The notes: generated from the sequence alone by a model not told the origin. A stretch of 35,417 nt of DNA from JBCCEJ01 sp039030335 (GCA_039030335.1 JBCCEJ010000058.1:1-35417), one strand, 5' to 3'. Counted from the stretch's first letter, positions 1-8,457 are shown. Numbers and translations are program-made.

Positions 1-37
1 GCACATGCAACCTCGCCAAACAGCGCGCTGGCGGTGA

Positions 38-1552
38 AAAACATGCCTTGCCAAACTGCTACAATTTTCTTGCACTGGAGGAAGTAGATACTATCAGTCT
101 GCGCTCGAGCAATGCCCTCTGGTCGTCGTCTCGGACATCTATACCGACGTCGATACGCTCGCGACTGCCAACATTGTGTTACCAGCCGCCGGGTGGCTCG
201 AAAAGGACGGCACTGTCACCAATTCCGAGCGACGGATTTCCAGACAGCGCTCGCTTATCGAACCACCCGGCGAGGCGCGGCCCGATTGGTGGATTATCTG
301 CGAAGTGGCGCGCCGTATGGGGTTTGCCGAAGGTTTCGAGTTTGATGGGCCCGCCGAGATATTCGCAGAGCATGCGGCGTTGTCGTCGTTTGAGAATGGC
401 GGCGAGCGGGACTTTGATCTGACCGGACTTTGCGGACTCGACACCGCCGCATACGATGCGCTCAATCCTGTTCAGTGGCCAGTTCGTGGTGATGTCGAGA
501 ACGGAGACAAGCGCTTCTTTGCGGGTGGTGCGTTCTACACGCCAACCCGGCGTGCGCAGCTGGTGCCGGTTACGCCCTACGTGCCCTCCACCTGTGAAGC
601 GCCTGATGGCGGCGGCGCACTCGTGTTGAATACCGGTCGAGTGCGAGACCAGTGGCACACGATGACGCGCACCGTGCGCAGTGCCAGACTTTGCCTGCAT
701 GAGTCCGAGCCGTTCATGGACATTCACCCCGACGACGCGGCGCAACGCGATATCGCGGACGGCGAACTCGTGTGCAGTCATGCTACGCACGCCGACGTTA
801 TCGTGCGCGCCCGCATCACGAACGCACAACCTGCGGGGAGCGTTTTCGTGCCAATGCACTGGACCAGTCAGCTGTCCAGCAGCGGTCGCGTCAATGTGTT
901 GGTGGACGCAGAGTTCGACGCGGTGTCGGGACAGCCGGCCTTGAAGCAGTCGAAGGCTTGGGTGAGCCGGCATCGTACTGTCTGGAATGCCTTCGCGTTG
1001 CTGCGCGAACAACCCACACCAGAGTATCTGAACTCAATTGCGCCGTACTGGTCGATGGGTGCTGTTAATCATGGCTGGCAAGTCGAACTCGCCGGAACCG
1101 CATTGCGTGACGACTGGGAGTTGGTCCTGAGGCACCTGCTCGCTGCATCATCGCAAATCCAACTGGTCAGCTGCCAGGACAACGTTACGGCGGCGTACCG
1201 CGCCGCAGCCTTCAAAGACGGACAGCTGAGCGGCGCCTTGTTCGTCGCACGCGCGTACCCGCTAATTTCGAAGGACTGGTTGGCAGCACAATTATCTGCC
1301 AGCTTCTGCGATGCGCAGGACCGGCTGTCGCTGCTGGCAGGCCGCCCAACCGAGCGACGGGCTGACCCTGGACGCACAATTTGCGCCTGTATGGGGGTTG
1401 GTATCAATACCATCGTCGAGGCAGCTTCCGCATGCGCGTTGCCGACTGTTGATGCCATCGGTACGCGAACAGGAGCCGGCACCGGATGCGGCTCCTGCCG
1501 CAATGAGATCGCGAACATCATCGAGGCTTGCCATGTCGACGCTGCCGAGTGA
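38..1552 (+). CDS. nasA: Assimilatory nitrate reductase large subunit, C-terminal half (5' incomplete)
   Basis: This is the C-terminal half of the cytoplasmic molybdenum enzyme that reduces nitrate to nitrite. Family similarity begins near base 95 (ALEQCPLVVVSD). It continues through LPAAGWLEKDGTVTNSERR and the molybdopterin-dinucleotide-binding domain (LNTGRVRDQWHTMTRT, EPFMDIHPDDA). A C-terminal BFD-like [2Fe-2S] domain carries cysteines in CACMGVG and GCGSC, the standard NasA architecture. About 500 residues are open here, against roughly 900 in full-length members. The frame is closed upstream by TGA at 35-37, and bases 1-94 do not look like NasA in any single frame. Either the 5' part is frameshifted or this is a truncated copy. 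No start codon is assigned. Its 3' end overlaps cobA by 20 bases, the usual nitrate-siroheme pairing. The function of the visible part is certain; whether the gene is intact is not. Confidence 0.88.
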   Translation, partial: KTCLAKLLQFSCTGGSRYYQSALEQCPLVVVSDIYTDVDTLATANIVLPAAGWLEKDGTVTNSERRISRQRSLIEPPGEARPDWWIICEVARRMGFAEGFEFDGPAEIFAEHAALSSFENGGERDFDLTGLCGLDTAAYDALNPVQWPVRGDVENGDKRFFAGGAFYTPTRRAQLVPVTPYVPSTCEAPDGGGALVLNTGRVRDQWHTMTRTVRSARLCLHESEPFMDIHPDDAAQRDIADGELVCSHATHADVIVRARITNAQPAGSVFVPMHWTSQLSSSGRVNVLVDAEFDAVSGQPALKQSKAWVSRHRTVWNAFALLREQPTPEYLNSIAPYWSMGAVNHGWQVELAGTALRDDWELVLRHLLAASSQIQLVSCQDNVTAAYRAAAFKDGQLSGALFVARAYPLISKDWLAAQLSASFCDAQDRLSLLAGRPTERRADPGRTICACMGVGINTIVEAASACALPTVDAIGTRTGAGTGCGSCRNEIANIIEACHVDAAE

Positions 1553-2561
1553 AGTAAGACTGTCTCCAGATGAGCTGGCGTATCCCACTGCGCATACGCG
1601 CAAGTCTGGCGGCTTGTGGTGGGTTCTGCTGCACGCGGCCCGGGCGCTGACGCGCGCCGGTGACTGGCTGAGCGCTATCGCCATGAGGCGCTCTGGCGCT
1701 CACCATCTCGCTGACGGATCTGGCGGTAGCGCGCCGGACGTCCGGTCGCCAGCCGCTTCGCAGTTACGGCCAGCATCCGGGCAGGTGTGGCTGGTTGGGG
1801 CCGGACCCGGTGATCCAGGCCTGTTGACGCTCAAGGCCAGAGAGGCGCTTGCCAGCGCGGACGTTGTTCTGTTCGACGACCTCGTCTCTAAAGCAGTGGT
1901 TGCTCTTACGAGCGCTAATGCTGTGCGAATCGCGGTTGGGAAACGTGGTGGAAAATGTAGTTGCGCACAGGAAAAAATAAACGACCTGATGGTTCGCCAT
2001 GCCCGTTCAGGACGGTTTGTCTTACGTCTGAAGGCAGGGGATCCGGGTGTATTTGCGCGCGGCGGTGAAGAATTGCAGTTTGTTCGCGCAGCGGGCATTC
2101 ACGTAGAGATTGTCCCGGGTGTGACGGCGGCAACGGCAATGGCCGCAACCCTCGGAATATCGCTAACGCACCGTCATCACGCGCAGACCGTGCAATTCGT
2201 AACGGGTCACTCTCGACGAGGCGAACTGCCCTGCAACCTGGACTGGCAGTGCATCGCATCTCCGGATGTCACAACGGTGTTCTACATGGCGCGTCGAACG
2301 GCAGGCGCCATCGTAAACAGACTGGGCGCGGCTGGCATGCCGATGACGACCCCGGTTGCAGTTGCCGCGAGCGTGTCGTGCGCTGAGCAGCAGATTTGGA
2401 CAGGTTCGCTAGATCAGCTCGAAAGAGGCGTACGGACCCTGGGCCATGAGGCGCCGATGCTACTCCTGATCGGTGGCGTCGCTGGCGAATGCACCAACAT
2501 GAGCACTTCGCACGAAATGACCTCCGATGCCTGGGAGCGCTTGGAAGAAACCACGCACTAG
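1533..2561 (+). CDS. cobA: Uroporphyrinogen-III C-methyltransferase (siroheme synthesis)
   Basis: This enzyme methylates uroporphyrinogen III twice with SAM to give precorrin-2, the siroheme precursor needed by assimilatory nitrite reductase. The SUMT domain starts near residue 88 (VWLVGAGPGDPGLLT). It continues with VLFDDLVS, VGKRGGK, VLRLKAGDPGVFARGGEE and EIVPGVTAATAMAA, all typical of active members. The ATG at 1533 lies inside the end of nasA, giving 342 aa by translational coupling. Residues 1-87 are an extra segment containing the amphipathic-looking stretch GGLWWVLLHAARALTRAGD and then a low-complexity Ser/Ala/Gly/Pro linker; ordinary SUMTs lack it. An internal in-frame ATG at 1683 would give a shorter form. 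The stop codon shares the palindrome CTAG with the stop of the convergent cysG-like gene. Confidence 0.93.
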   Translation: MSTLPSEVRLSPDELAYPTAHTRKSGGLWWVLLHAARALTRAGDWLSAIAMRRSGAHHLADGSGGSAPDVRSPAASQLRPASGQVWLVGAGPGDPGLLTLKAREALASADVVLFDDLVSKAVVALTSANAVRIAVGKRGGKCSCAQEKINDLMVRHARSGRFVLRLKAGDPGVFARGGEELQFVRAAGIHVEIVPGVTAATAMAATLGISLTHRHHAQTVQFVTGHSRRGELPCNLDWQCIASPDVTTVFYMARRTAGAIVNRLGAAGMPMTTPVAVAASVSCAEQQIWTGSLDQLERGVRTLGHEAPMLLLIGGVAGECTNMSTSHEMTSDAWERLEETTH

Positions 2562-3520
2562 CAAGCGTCGCTGACGAGTACGCCAGATCGCGTTGCCTCC
2601 GAACGAATGGAAGCCAGGAGTTGGCCCGCGTTGGTGCCGAGATAGACCACGCGCTCTCCGTCTCTGGCAAGAGAGGTCAGCGATGTTGCTATCGTACGGT
2701 CATCCATGCCGGGTGTGAACGGTTCCCTTATCGCGTCGCGTCGCACCAGGTCCAACACCCTCAATTCCAGATCTGGATGGTGCCAAACCCGGTCTGCCTG
2801 TTGAAGCAGCCGTACCGCGCGAAGCGTCATCAGCTCCGGGTTTTCCGACACCGGCACCGTAACCACGTATACCGCGCCTTGCTGACTGAGCGTTCCCGAC
2901 TCCAACAGTTCGGTCATCCGTTTGCTCAGCGAACCCGAATCTTCCTCCAGCAGCAATTCCTGTAGATGGTCCTGCATGACGTGCTCCCAGAATTGCCGTC
3001 GTTCAGATGTCGTCAGCCGGTCTGCGACCTTTGGTCGCAGCGATCGGGCCGCTCGCGCGAGCTGCCCCCGTTGCGGGTGCAGTTCGGCTTCGAGACGGGC
3101 GCGGAGTTTCTTGCCCAGTACCGGAGCCGCGCCAGCTGTCGATATAGCTACTACAACAGGGGAGCGGTCTACCAGCGCCGGCACGATAAAGCTGCATAGC
3201 TCGGGTCTGTCCACCGCGTTTATGGCGACGGTATGGCGTCGGGCAATGACGGCGACCTCGGCCGCTGCCTGAGCATCGTCCAGCGCGATCACGACAAGTA
3301 CGGCGCCGCGAAAGTGGGCATCCGTTGGGTGTGCCACTATCGCGGTAACGCGGCCCTGCCGCGTAAACTCAATGAGATCCGGTTCAGGTTCCGGTGACAC
3401 TACCCACACATCTGCGCCCGCGCGTAACAGGAGCTGGGCCTTCAGAACTGCCGAAAAACCGTTTCCGACTACAACGCAGCGGCGCTGGCGAATGTCGAAG
3501 AAGAGCGGCATGTACTCCAT
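2558..3520 (-). CDS. cysG: Precorrin-2 dehydrogenase/sirohydrochlorin ferrochelatase with degenerate partial SUMT domain
   Basis: The N-terminal part is the CysG/Met8 module that oxidises precorrin-2 with NAD and inserts iron to make siroheme. It opens with MEYMPLFFDIRQRRCVVVG, a typical CysG start with a Rossmann motif, followed by the dimerisation segment ELCSFIVPALVDRSPVVVAISTAG-like (quoted only as ELCSFIVPALVDRSPVVVAI). The ATG at 3520 is chosen because the family starts at this motif; an in-frame start 24 codons upstream exists. Residues from about 215 resemble the first lobe of a SUMT domain (PELMTLRAVRLLQQADRV). The SAM-binding GAGPGDP is replaced by TVPVSENP, and the protein ends where the second lobe should begin. 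Methyltransfer therefore presumably comes from the convergent cobA. Siroheme chemistry is well supported; the fate of the C-terminal remnant is inference. Confidence 0.87.
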   Translation of the reverse strand: MEYMPLFFDIRQRRCVVVGNGFSAVLKAQLLLRAGADVWVVSPEPEPDLIEFTRQGRVTAIVAHPTDAHFRGAVLVVIALDDAQAAAEVAVIARRHTVAINAVDRPELCSFIVPALVDRSPVVVAISTAGAAPVLGKKLRARLEAELHPQRGQLARAARSLRPKVADRLTTSERRQFWEHVMQDHLQELLLEEDSGSLSKRMTELLESGTLSQQGAVYVVTVPVSENPELMTLRAVRLLQQADRVWHHPDLELRVLDLVRRDAIREPFTPGMDDRTIATSLTSLARDGERVVYLGTNAGQLLASIRSEATRSGVLVSDAC

Positions 3521-4213
3521 CGTCGTGTCCGCATCATCTCTCGTTTCCCTGTCCATGCCTTCGTCGCAGCGGAAATCGGGTAGTGCACTCATGGTCGTAT
3601 TTGCATCCGCAATTCGAGCGTCTGATGGTACCGCCGTGAGTTTCCTCTGAACGGTTTGGACGCGTTGTGGCTCACGAAATACGCAGCAAGATGTGCGCCA
3701 CTATCGGCGTGCAGAGGGCTTGTCCTCCGACAATTTCCACGGGCGACGAATGGGGACGGCACGCCGGACCTGTCTAGTGGGATCACGCCGTAATTGCGGT
3801 CACTCAATCCACCTCCGAACCCGTAGAACTGAGGTTCAAGCACCGCCGACCGCGATGGAGTATTCGCAAATCGCGAAAAACAGCCCAAGCATGGTGCGCA
3901 TCGGGCCTCATTGGTGCGCGTAATGAGGCGGACACACACTTCCACCGCGGAACGTAATGAGACGGACACACACTTCCACCAAGGAAGAGCTGGATGGACA
4001 CGACTTCAACCGAAAGCTGAGAACGGTGAGGGTACAGATCTACTGGCAGGTCCCTAGGCCCTGCCTCACTGGCGCGACCGTAAGAATCGGAGAACTAGTG
4101 CTGAAGGCAGATTGGCGTCGAAATGAATGACACAGACCTTTGTCGGTCACGGCCTACAAAGTTCAGGCTGGCTGCTGACAGCGTTCCGTAGTCTGCAGTC
4201 TGACAATGCAGGC
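3521..4213. other. Intergenic region upstream of cysG-like gene and RAYT
   Basis: About 690 bases without a convincing gene. It must hold the promoter of the leftward cysG-like gene and possibly that of the rightward transposase. The recognisable content is a 34-base tandem repeat (listed separately) and two direct TGGTGC half-sites at 3892-3897 and 3912-3917. A weak sigma-54-like GG-N10-GC arrangement is present on the minus strand at 3873-3888. Reading frames here have no family-like content. Confidence 0.6.
3919..3986. repeat. Two 34-base tandem direct repeats upstream of the RAYT gene
   Basis: Copies lie at 3919-3952 and 3953-3986 and match at 31 of 34 positions. Each starts CGTAATGAG and contains CGGACACACACTTCCACC. 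Read on the minus strand the core is AAGTGTGTGTCCG. This is the same core found downstream of the RAYT and in the array at 12.8 kb, but in the opposite orientation to those. The repeats are REP-like by position and motif sharing; mobilisation by the adjacent transposase is inference. Confidence 0.85.
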
Positions 4214-5158
4214 ATGGCTATACCACGTTCACTATTGGTCGACCCGGACCACGGTCTTTGCTATCACCTGGTTTCCCGGTGTGTGCGGCGCGCGTGGTTG
4301 TGTGGGAATCGGCACGGGGAATCCTTCGCGCATCGCAAGCGATGGATTGAAGAGAGAATGCTAGTCTTGGCAGAATCGTTCGCAGTTGATGTGCTCGCGT
4401 ATTCGGTAATGAGCAATCATTTTCACATAGTGGTCTATTTCGACCCAACTGTTTGCGAAAGTTGGTCCGATGACGAAGTTGCGCGGCGTTGGTTGCGTGC
4501 GTTCTCCACTGGAGTCGCAGATCAGGATGGTGCAAAGAAAGCTCTACTGGCTGATAGGGTCCGCTTGCAATCGTGCCGTAGGCGGCTAGGTTCGCTCTCT
4601 GCATTTATGCAGCATCTTAAGCAGCCGATCGCGGTACGGATTAATCGGGAAGACGGCGTGAAGGGTCATCTGTTCGAACAGCGATTCTATTCTGCGGCAC
4701 TTCTTGATGAAGACGCCGTCCTGGCCGCAATGCGATACGTAGATCTAAATCCGGCGCGAGCCAGGATCGCGAAGGTATTGGAAGAAGCGGAGAATACATC
4801 TATCTCGAGACGGCTTAGGGCAACTACGCGATCCTCCGGGAATTTAGACGAGTACATCGGTCCGGTGGCGACGGGCGTTCGACAATACGCCCGAGGAGAC
4901 CGTGCTTCTGCGCCTCATCCTGTGATGCCTGCAATCACGGTCGCGGCCTATATCGCTCTATTGGAGGAAACCATCGAATACGATGATTGCCTCCAAGCCG
5001 GGCAATCGGAGTATGGAGCGAAAGCGGCTCGCTGGCGCGAGTCTGTTCGTCTCTTTCGACGCGGGCAGCGCGCCTATGGAGAGGCTGGAAGACTAGCTGC
5101 TTGGTTAGCCGTCAGACGGTTCCGCAAGATTGAGAGGTCAGCTGTCGTTTTACACTGA
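4214..5158 (+). CDS. REP-associated tyrosine transposase (RAYT, Y1_Tnp family)
   Basis: This is a single-strand DNA endonuclease-like protein of the IS200/IS605-related Y1 transposase family, of the domesticated RAYT type that acts on short palindromic repeats. From the ATG at 4214 it is 314 aa and opens MAIPRSLLVDPDHGLCYHLV. It has the HUH metal-binding motif as H69-F-H71 in MSNHFHIVV. The probable nucleophile is Y175 in AMRYVDLNPARAR, and GHLFEQRFYS precedes it. The extra C-terminal region (from about 210) matches the long RAYT subgroup. An in-frame start at 4127 exists but lacks family similarity. No partner transposition gene or terminal inverted repeats of an insertion sequence are seen. 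GTGTGTGTC-type repeats flank it on both sides. A sampled stretch of the gene (4681-4740) is 55% G+C, against 68% in a sampled stretch of the GMC gene (17101-17160), suggesting acquisition. Confidence 0.92.
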   Translation: MAIPRSLLVDPDHGLCYHLVSRCVRRAWLCGNRHGESFAHRKRWIEERMLVLAESFAVDVLAYSVMSNHFHIVVYFDPTVCESWSDDEVARRWLRAFSTGVADQDGAKKALLADRVRLQSCRRRLGSLSAFMQHLKQPIAVRINREDGVKGHLFEQRFYSAALLDEDAVLAAMRYVDLNPARARIAKVLEEAENTSISRRLRATTRSSGNLDEYIGPVATGVRQYARGDRASAPHPVMPAITVAAYIALLEETIEYDDCLQAGQSEYGAKAARWRESVRLFRRGQRAYGEAGRLAAWLAVRRFRKIERSAVVLH

Positions 5159-5717
5159 GTGAGCGTCGGCAGATTTGGGCGTCAGCATTCTGGCTCGGGC
5201 TTGCGTCCCAGGGTCCCGCTAGGGTGATGACTCAACGACTCTGCGCCGTAGTGCTGTAGAAGAAGCTTCGTAGGCACAGCTAGTAGTACCTGCAGAGCTC
5301 GGTGCCCCTTCAATTCCCCTGTTTCTGCTGTTGCTCGTAATGGCTTGCTTGTCGAATCAGTGCAGTGTTCTGCGGCCTTTTTTGCGGCTTGAGAATGGTA
5401 TGCCGCGGTTAGTACCTGGCGCCACTGAGACGCGATAGAACCGTAGGTTCCAACTTCGAGCTCGTCCCTACCCGCAATTGCGGAACTCTTCGCAAATCTG
5501 AATTCAGCCGCAATAACTGGTCGGAAACTATCGCGACTTTCACGTTGATGCTCGCAACTTCGGCTGCAGCTGGTGCGGAGCTTTTAGTATGAAAGTGTGT
5601 GTCATTTTCAGGCCTGTCATTTTCAGGCCAATATTTTCAGGCTGTTTTTCCAGTCTGCCAAAAGTGTGTTTCTTCGCTAGATGAAAGTGTGTGTCTTACT
5701 CAGAGGAAACGTGTTAC
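5159..5717. other. Non-coding region downstream of RAYT
   Basis: About 560 bases of visibly more A+T-rich DNA with no convincing gene. The first 420 bases show no structure I recognise apart from a short GCGGCCTTTTTTGCGGC segment near 5371, which could form a small T-rich hairpin. The last 130 bases hold the repeat cluster listed separately. That cluster runs into the 3' end of the MFS gene. Confidence 0.6.
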
Positions 5718-5723
5718 TCAGAG
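5590..5723 (+). repeat. RAYT-flanking repeat cluster (GTGTGTGTC hairpin, TGTCATTTTCAGGCC tandem, TTACTCAGAG direct repeat)
   Basis: Three repeat types are packed together. (1) The core AAGTGTGTGTC occurs at 5593-5603 and 5685-5695, with a diverged copy AAGTGTGTTTC at 5662-5672. The first forms a hairpin with stem TGAAA/TTTCA (5590-5594 and 5606-5610) around the 11-base loop GTGTGTGTCAT. (2) TGTCATTTTCAGGCC occurs as a perfect tandem pair (5600-5614, 5615-5629), and a third diverged copy ends at 5642. (3) TTACTCAGAG is repeated at 5696-5705 and 5714-5723. The second of these contains the MFS stop codon, so the repeat reaches into that gene. Confidence 0.88.
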
Positions 5724-7091
5724 CATTTGCCACCAGCGCGCACTGAATGCCCAAAGGCCAAGCGACAGCCCCAGGACGGTGACGCCGACCGCGGCGATGC
5801 CGCCTTGCCATGTCAATACTGAGCGTCCGGCATTCACGAACACGCTGGTCCATGCGCCTTGCAAAGGTGGGCGCATAAACATTAGGAACGCGAGGAAAGC
5901 TGGGACTGATGCAAGCAGGAATCCAGTCTTATAGGAGTCCGTGACGGCGAGCAGAATTCCGTAGATGGCGGGGTAGGTCATCATCGCGACGCTGGTGAAG
6001 GAGAGCACGCCACCGGTGATGCCGCCGACCTGGTCGGCCGGTGCGAGCCTGGCTGTTTCGGCAAGCAGGATGCCGTGCCAGCTGATGGCGGTCATGTTGT
6101 AGACGATGGCGACGACAGTGATTTCAACCAGAGTCCAGCTGCCATCGAGTTGTGTAATCATCAATGCGGAGAGGCCTCCGAACAGCCCGATAAGTCCCAG
6201 CACGATTCTAGGCGTGGTCCAACTGCTGCCGAGGACGCCCCACGCGATGCGCGCGAAGATCGCGGAGAAACTGGATACGGCATAGACACTTCCGGCCTGA
6301 ATTTCTGAGAACCCCAGCCCGTCGATCATGTAAAGGATGAAGAAACCGGCGAACAACGACTGCAAGCCGCCGAATGCAAAGGCTGCGAACGAGATGTCGC
6401 GCAGTGCCGGGTCGCCGACTACGGAACGCATGGTTTGCGGGAGGTCACCCAGGGAGAGCTTTGTCTCGGGTCGGCGCTCCGAGTCGAAATACTCCCGGAT
6501 CGGCTGAAGCAACAGACCTACGCCGATCACGATGATTGCGGTTCCGATGGCCGTGCCATACGTACCCACGCGCACGGTCGTGCCGAGCGTTGCGCTGTAG
6601 AAGACGAGCCCCAGGAGAGACGGCAACAGCAGACCACCGATCAGGCTGCCTACCGGTACTCCGGTTTGCTTCACTGAGAATATCAGCGGGGCGAGCCTTG
6701 GAGGGCACACGCGCGCCAGGATGTGGGAGCTGGCCGGCGTGGAAACTGCTGACAGTCCAAGCAGGATCGCGCCCAACGGATATAGCCACAAGATCCCCGT
6801 TGATACGACCAAGAGACTTCCGGCCATCAGAAAAAGGACCACCTGCGAGACACGCAGCGGGCCGTAGCGCAGGATGAAGCCGCCGCATCCAACGGCCGCG
6901 AGAATTGCAAACAAGTTCTGGATGAGGAGGTACAGGCCAAGCCAACCGCGCGAGATGCCGAAGTCGTCGGCGAGTCGGTCAGCCAGGACCGGCATCACCA
7001 TCTGACACGCATACGAAAACGCCTGCTGAAAGAGCATCGCAAACGTCGCGACGCCGAGTACGGTTCGCCAACCGAAACGGCCCAGGTCCAC
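5718..7091 (-). CDS. MFS transporter
   Basis: A 457-aa inner-membrane transporter of the major facilitator superfamily. It has about twelve hydrophobic segments in two halves, separated by a charged central loop near residues 195-225 (REYFDSERRPETKLSLGD). The segment GGFILRYGPLRVSQ after the second helix stands where the conserved MFS loop 2-3 motif lies. The start is GTG at 7091 and there is no signal peptide. The substrate cannot be told; the fold is clear, the subfamily is not. It is followed upstream on the same strand by a HlyD-type adaptor (gap 154 bases) and a flavin monooxygenase, so co-transcription is possible. The last residues overlap a repeat associated with the RAYT region. Confidence 0.9.
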   Translation of the reverse strand: MDLGRFGWRTVLGVATFAMLFQQAFSYACQMVMPVLADRLADDFGISRGWLGLYLLIQNLFAILAAVGCGGFILRYGPLRVSQVVLFLMAGSLLVVSTGILWLYPLGAILLGLSAVSTPASSHILARVCPPRLAPLIFSVKQTGVPVGSLIGGLLLPSLLGLVFYSATLGTTVRVGTYGTAIGTAIIVIGVGLLLQPIREYFDSERRPETKLSLGDLPQTMRSVVGDPALRDISFAAFAFGGLQSLFAGFFILYMIDGLGFSEIQAGSVYAVSSFSAIFARIAWGVLGSSWTTPRIVLGLIGLFGGLSALMITQLDGSWTLVEITVVAIVYNMTAISWHGILLAETARLAPADQVGGITGGVLSFTSVAMMTYPAIYGILLAVTDSYKTGFLLASVPAFLAFLMFMRPPLQGAWTSVFVNAGRSVLTWQGGIAAVGVTVLGLSLGLWAFSARWWQML

Positions 7092-7245
7092 TAATCGGCC
7101 TGCGGCCGGCGACGCCGTTCAAATCGAGGCGTCTCACTCGTGTACCAGCGGCTCGATGGATTTGCGTTCGCGCGCGATGGCGCCGTGCTCACCTTGGTGG
7201 CAGCCGCTCTATCGAACCGGCGCTCGACGGTGCAGAAGGCGGCCA

Positions 7246-8298
7246 TCACCGGACGACGATATTGACGGCGGCCCGCATTCCAGGCCACACGGCTTTGCCG
7301 ATGTCTGGCATTGCGATCTCGACGAGTATGCGCTGCACGCCGTTGGCGTCGCCCGTGGCGTCGCCGTTCGCCATCTGGCGAACCGTGACTTGTCCGATCG
7401 TGCGCACTTTCCCGGTGAACTGTTCGAACGGGTACGCATCGAGCTCGATGAGAACGCGTTGCCCTACGCTCACGAGCCGGATGTCGGACTCACTGACCTC
7501 GGCCTCGATCCACAGCTCGTCGGGGTCGTGCAGCAGGATGAGCGGGTCGCCGTCCTCGACATACGTGCCCGGGTTCACGTACACACGGTTGACGATGCCA
7601 TCCAGTGGGCTCTTGAGCTGCATGTCTCCCAAACGCTGGCGGGCGAGTTCCAGCTCGACGGCCGTTTTGTCGAGGTCCCGGTCAACCATGTCTATTCGCG
7701 TGCGAAACACAGCTTCTCTGTCACGTTGACGTTGCAGTTCCGCCAGGCGTCGTTCGCTCATTTTGATTTCGGAATGCAACTCCCGGATCCGTTCCTGCGT
7801 CGCGAGCAGGCGATCGTTCGCGTCGTCGACCCGCTGGCGGGCGACGATGCTGCGTGACTCGAGCGTGCTGTTTCGTTCCACGTTCTTGCGTGCGATCGAC
7901 ATGCGTTCACTGGCGGTCTCGAACGTGCTCTTGAGCAATCCGGTCTCCTGTCGGGCCGTGTCAATCTTGCCTTCAAGCTCTGTGAGGAAGAACTTCAGTT
8001 CTGCCTCGATCTCGCCTCTCACCGCCTTTTGACGTTTCTGCTCGGCTTCCAGCGTGCTGACGGCGAGCTCGGCTTGTCGGTCGTCCATCGATACCAGCAG
8101 TTGGCCCTTTTCAACCCCGTCGCCGCGCCGCGCGTGCAGCTCGACCAGCTTGCCGTTCACGTTGCTCGCGAGCACGGTGAAGTTAGCCTGCACCCGTGCG
8201 TTTGCTTCATGCACGTGGTGATACCAGAACATGCCTTCGTGCACGCCTACGGCAATTGCGCCGGTCAACAGCAGTAGTAGCAGAATGCGCTTTAGCAA
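7246..8298 (-). CDS. HlyD/EmrA-type periplasmic adaptor protein
   Basis: A membrane-fusion protein that normally links an inner-membrane exporter to an outer-membrane channel. Its 350 aa begin with one transmembrane anchor (residues about 3-20, RILLLLLLTGAIAVGV). A first lipoyl half follows (NVNGKLVELHARRGDGVEKG), then a long alpha-helical coiled-coil hairpin (about 80-205, rich in E, R, K and Q). The second lipoyl half is LKSPLDGIVNRVYVNPGTYV and the end is a beta-barrel domain. The assigned start is TTG, because the frame upstream closes within about ten codons. EmrA-type adaptors usually pair with DHA2 MFS pumps; the adjacent MFS protein looks like a 12-helix type, so partnership is uncertain. 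Confidence 0.9.
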   Translation of the reverse strand: MLKRILLLLLLTGAIAVGVHEGMFWYHHVHEANARVQANFTVLASNVNGKLVELHARRGDGVEKGQLLVSMDDRQAELAVSTLEAEQKRQKAVRGEIEAELKFFLTELEGKIDTARQETGLLKSTFETASERMSIARKNVERNSTLESRSIVARQRVDDANDRLLATQERIRELHSEIKMSERRLAELQRQRDREAVFRTRIDMVDRDLDKTAVELELARQRLGDMQLKSPLDGIVNRVYVNPGTYVEDGDPLILLHDPDELWIEAEVSESDIRLVSVGQRVLIELDAYPFEQFTGKVRTIGQVTVRQMANGDATGDANGVQRILVEIAMPDIGKAVWPGMRAAVNIVVR

Positions 8299-8457
8299 GG
8301 TGGCGGTATGCCTCGGTGGCCATCACGGACCATGATGCCATGATCGTGCAATCTGCCAGGCAGCGTGTCACACCTCACCGCGGTCTGTCTGCCAGCCCTC
8401 ATCGCTATGGCAGTCTGTTGCCGCGCCGCAGGCGCGGGGGTCTCGAGCGGCGCGTTT

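Noticed and set aside
4127..4213. Longer N-terminus for the RAYT starting at 4127
   Set aside because: RAYT similarity begins at MAIPRSLLV (4214); the upstream 29 residues have no family counterpart and lie in the repeat-containing leader.
7092..7245. Small reverse-strand gene between the MFS and HlyD genes
   Set aside because: The frame overlaps the HlyD end, is Arg/Ala-rich and has no similarity or ribosome-binding site.
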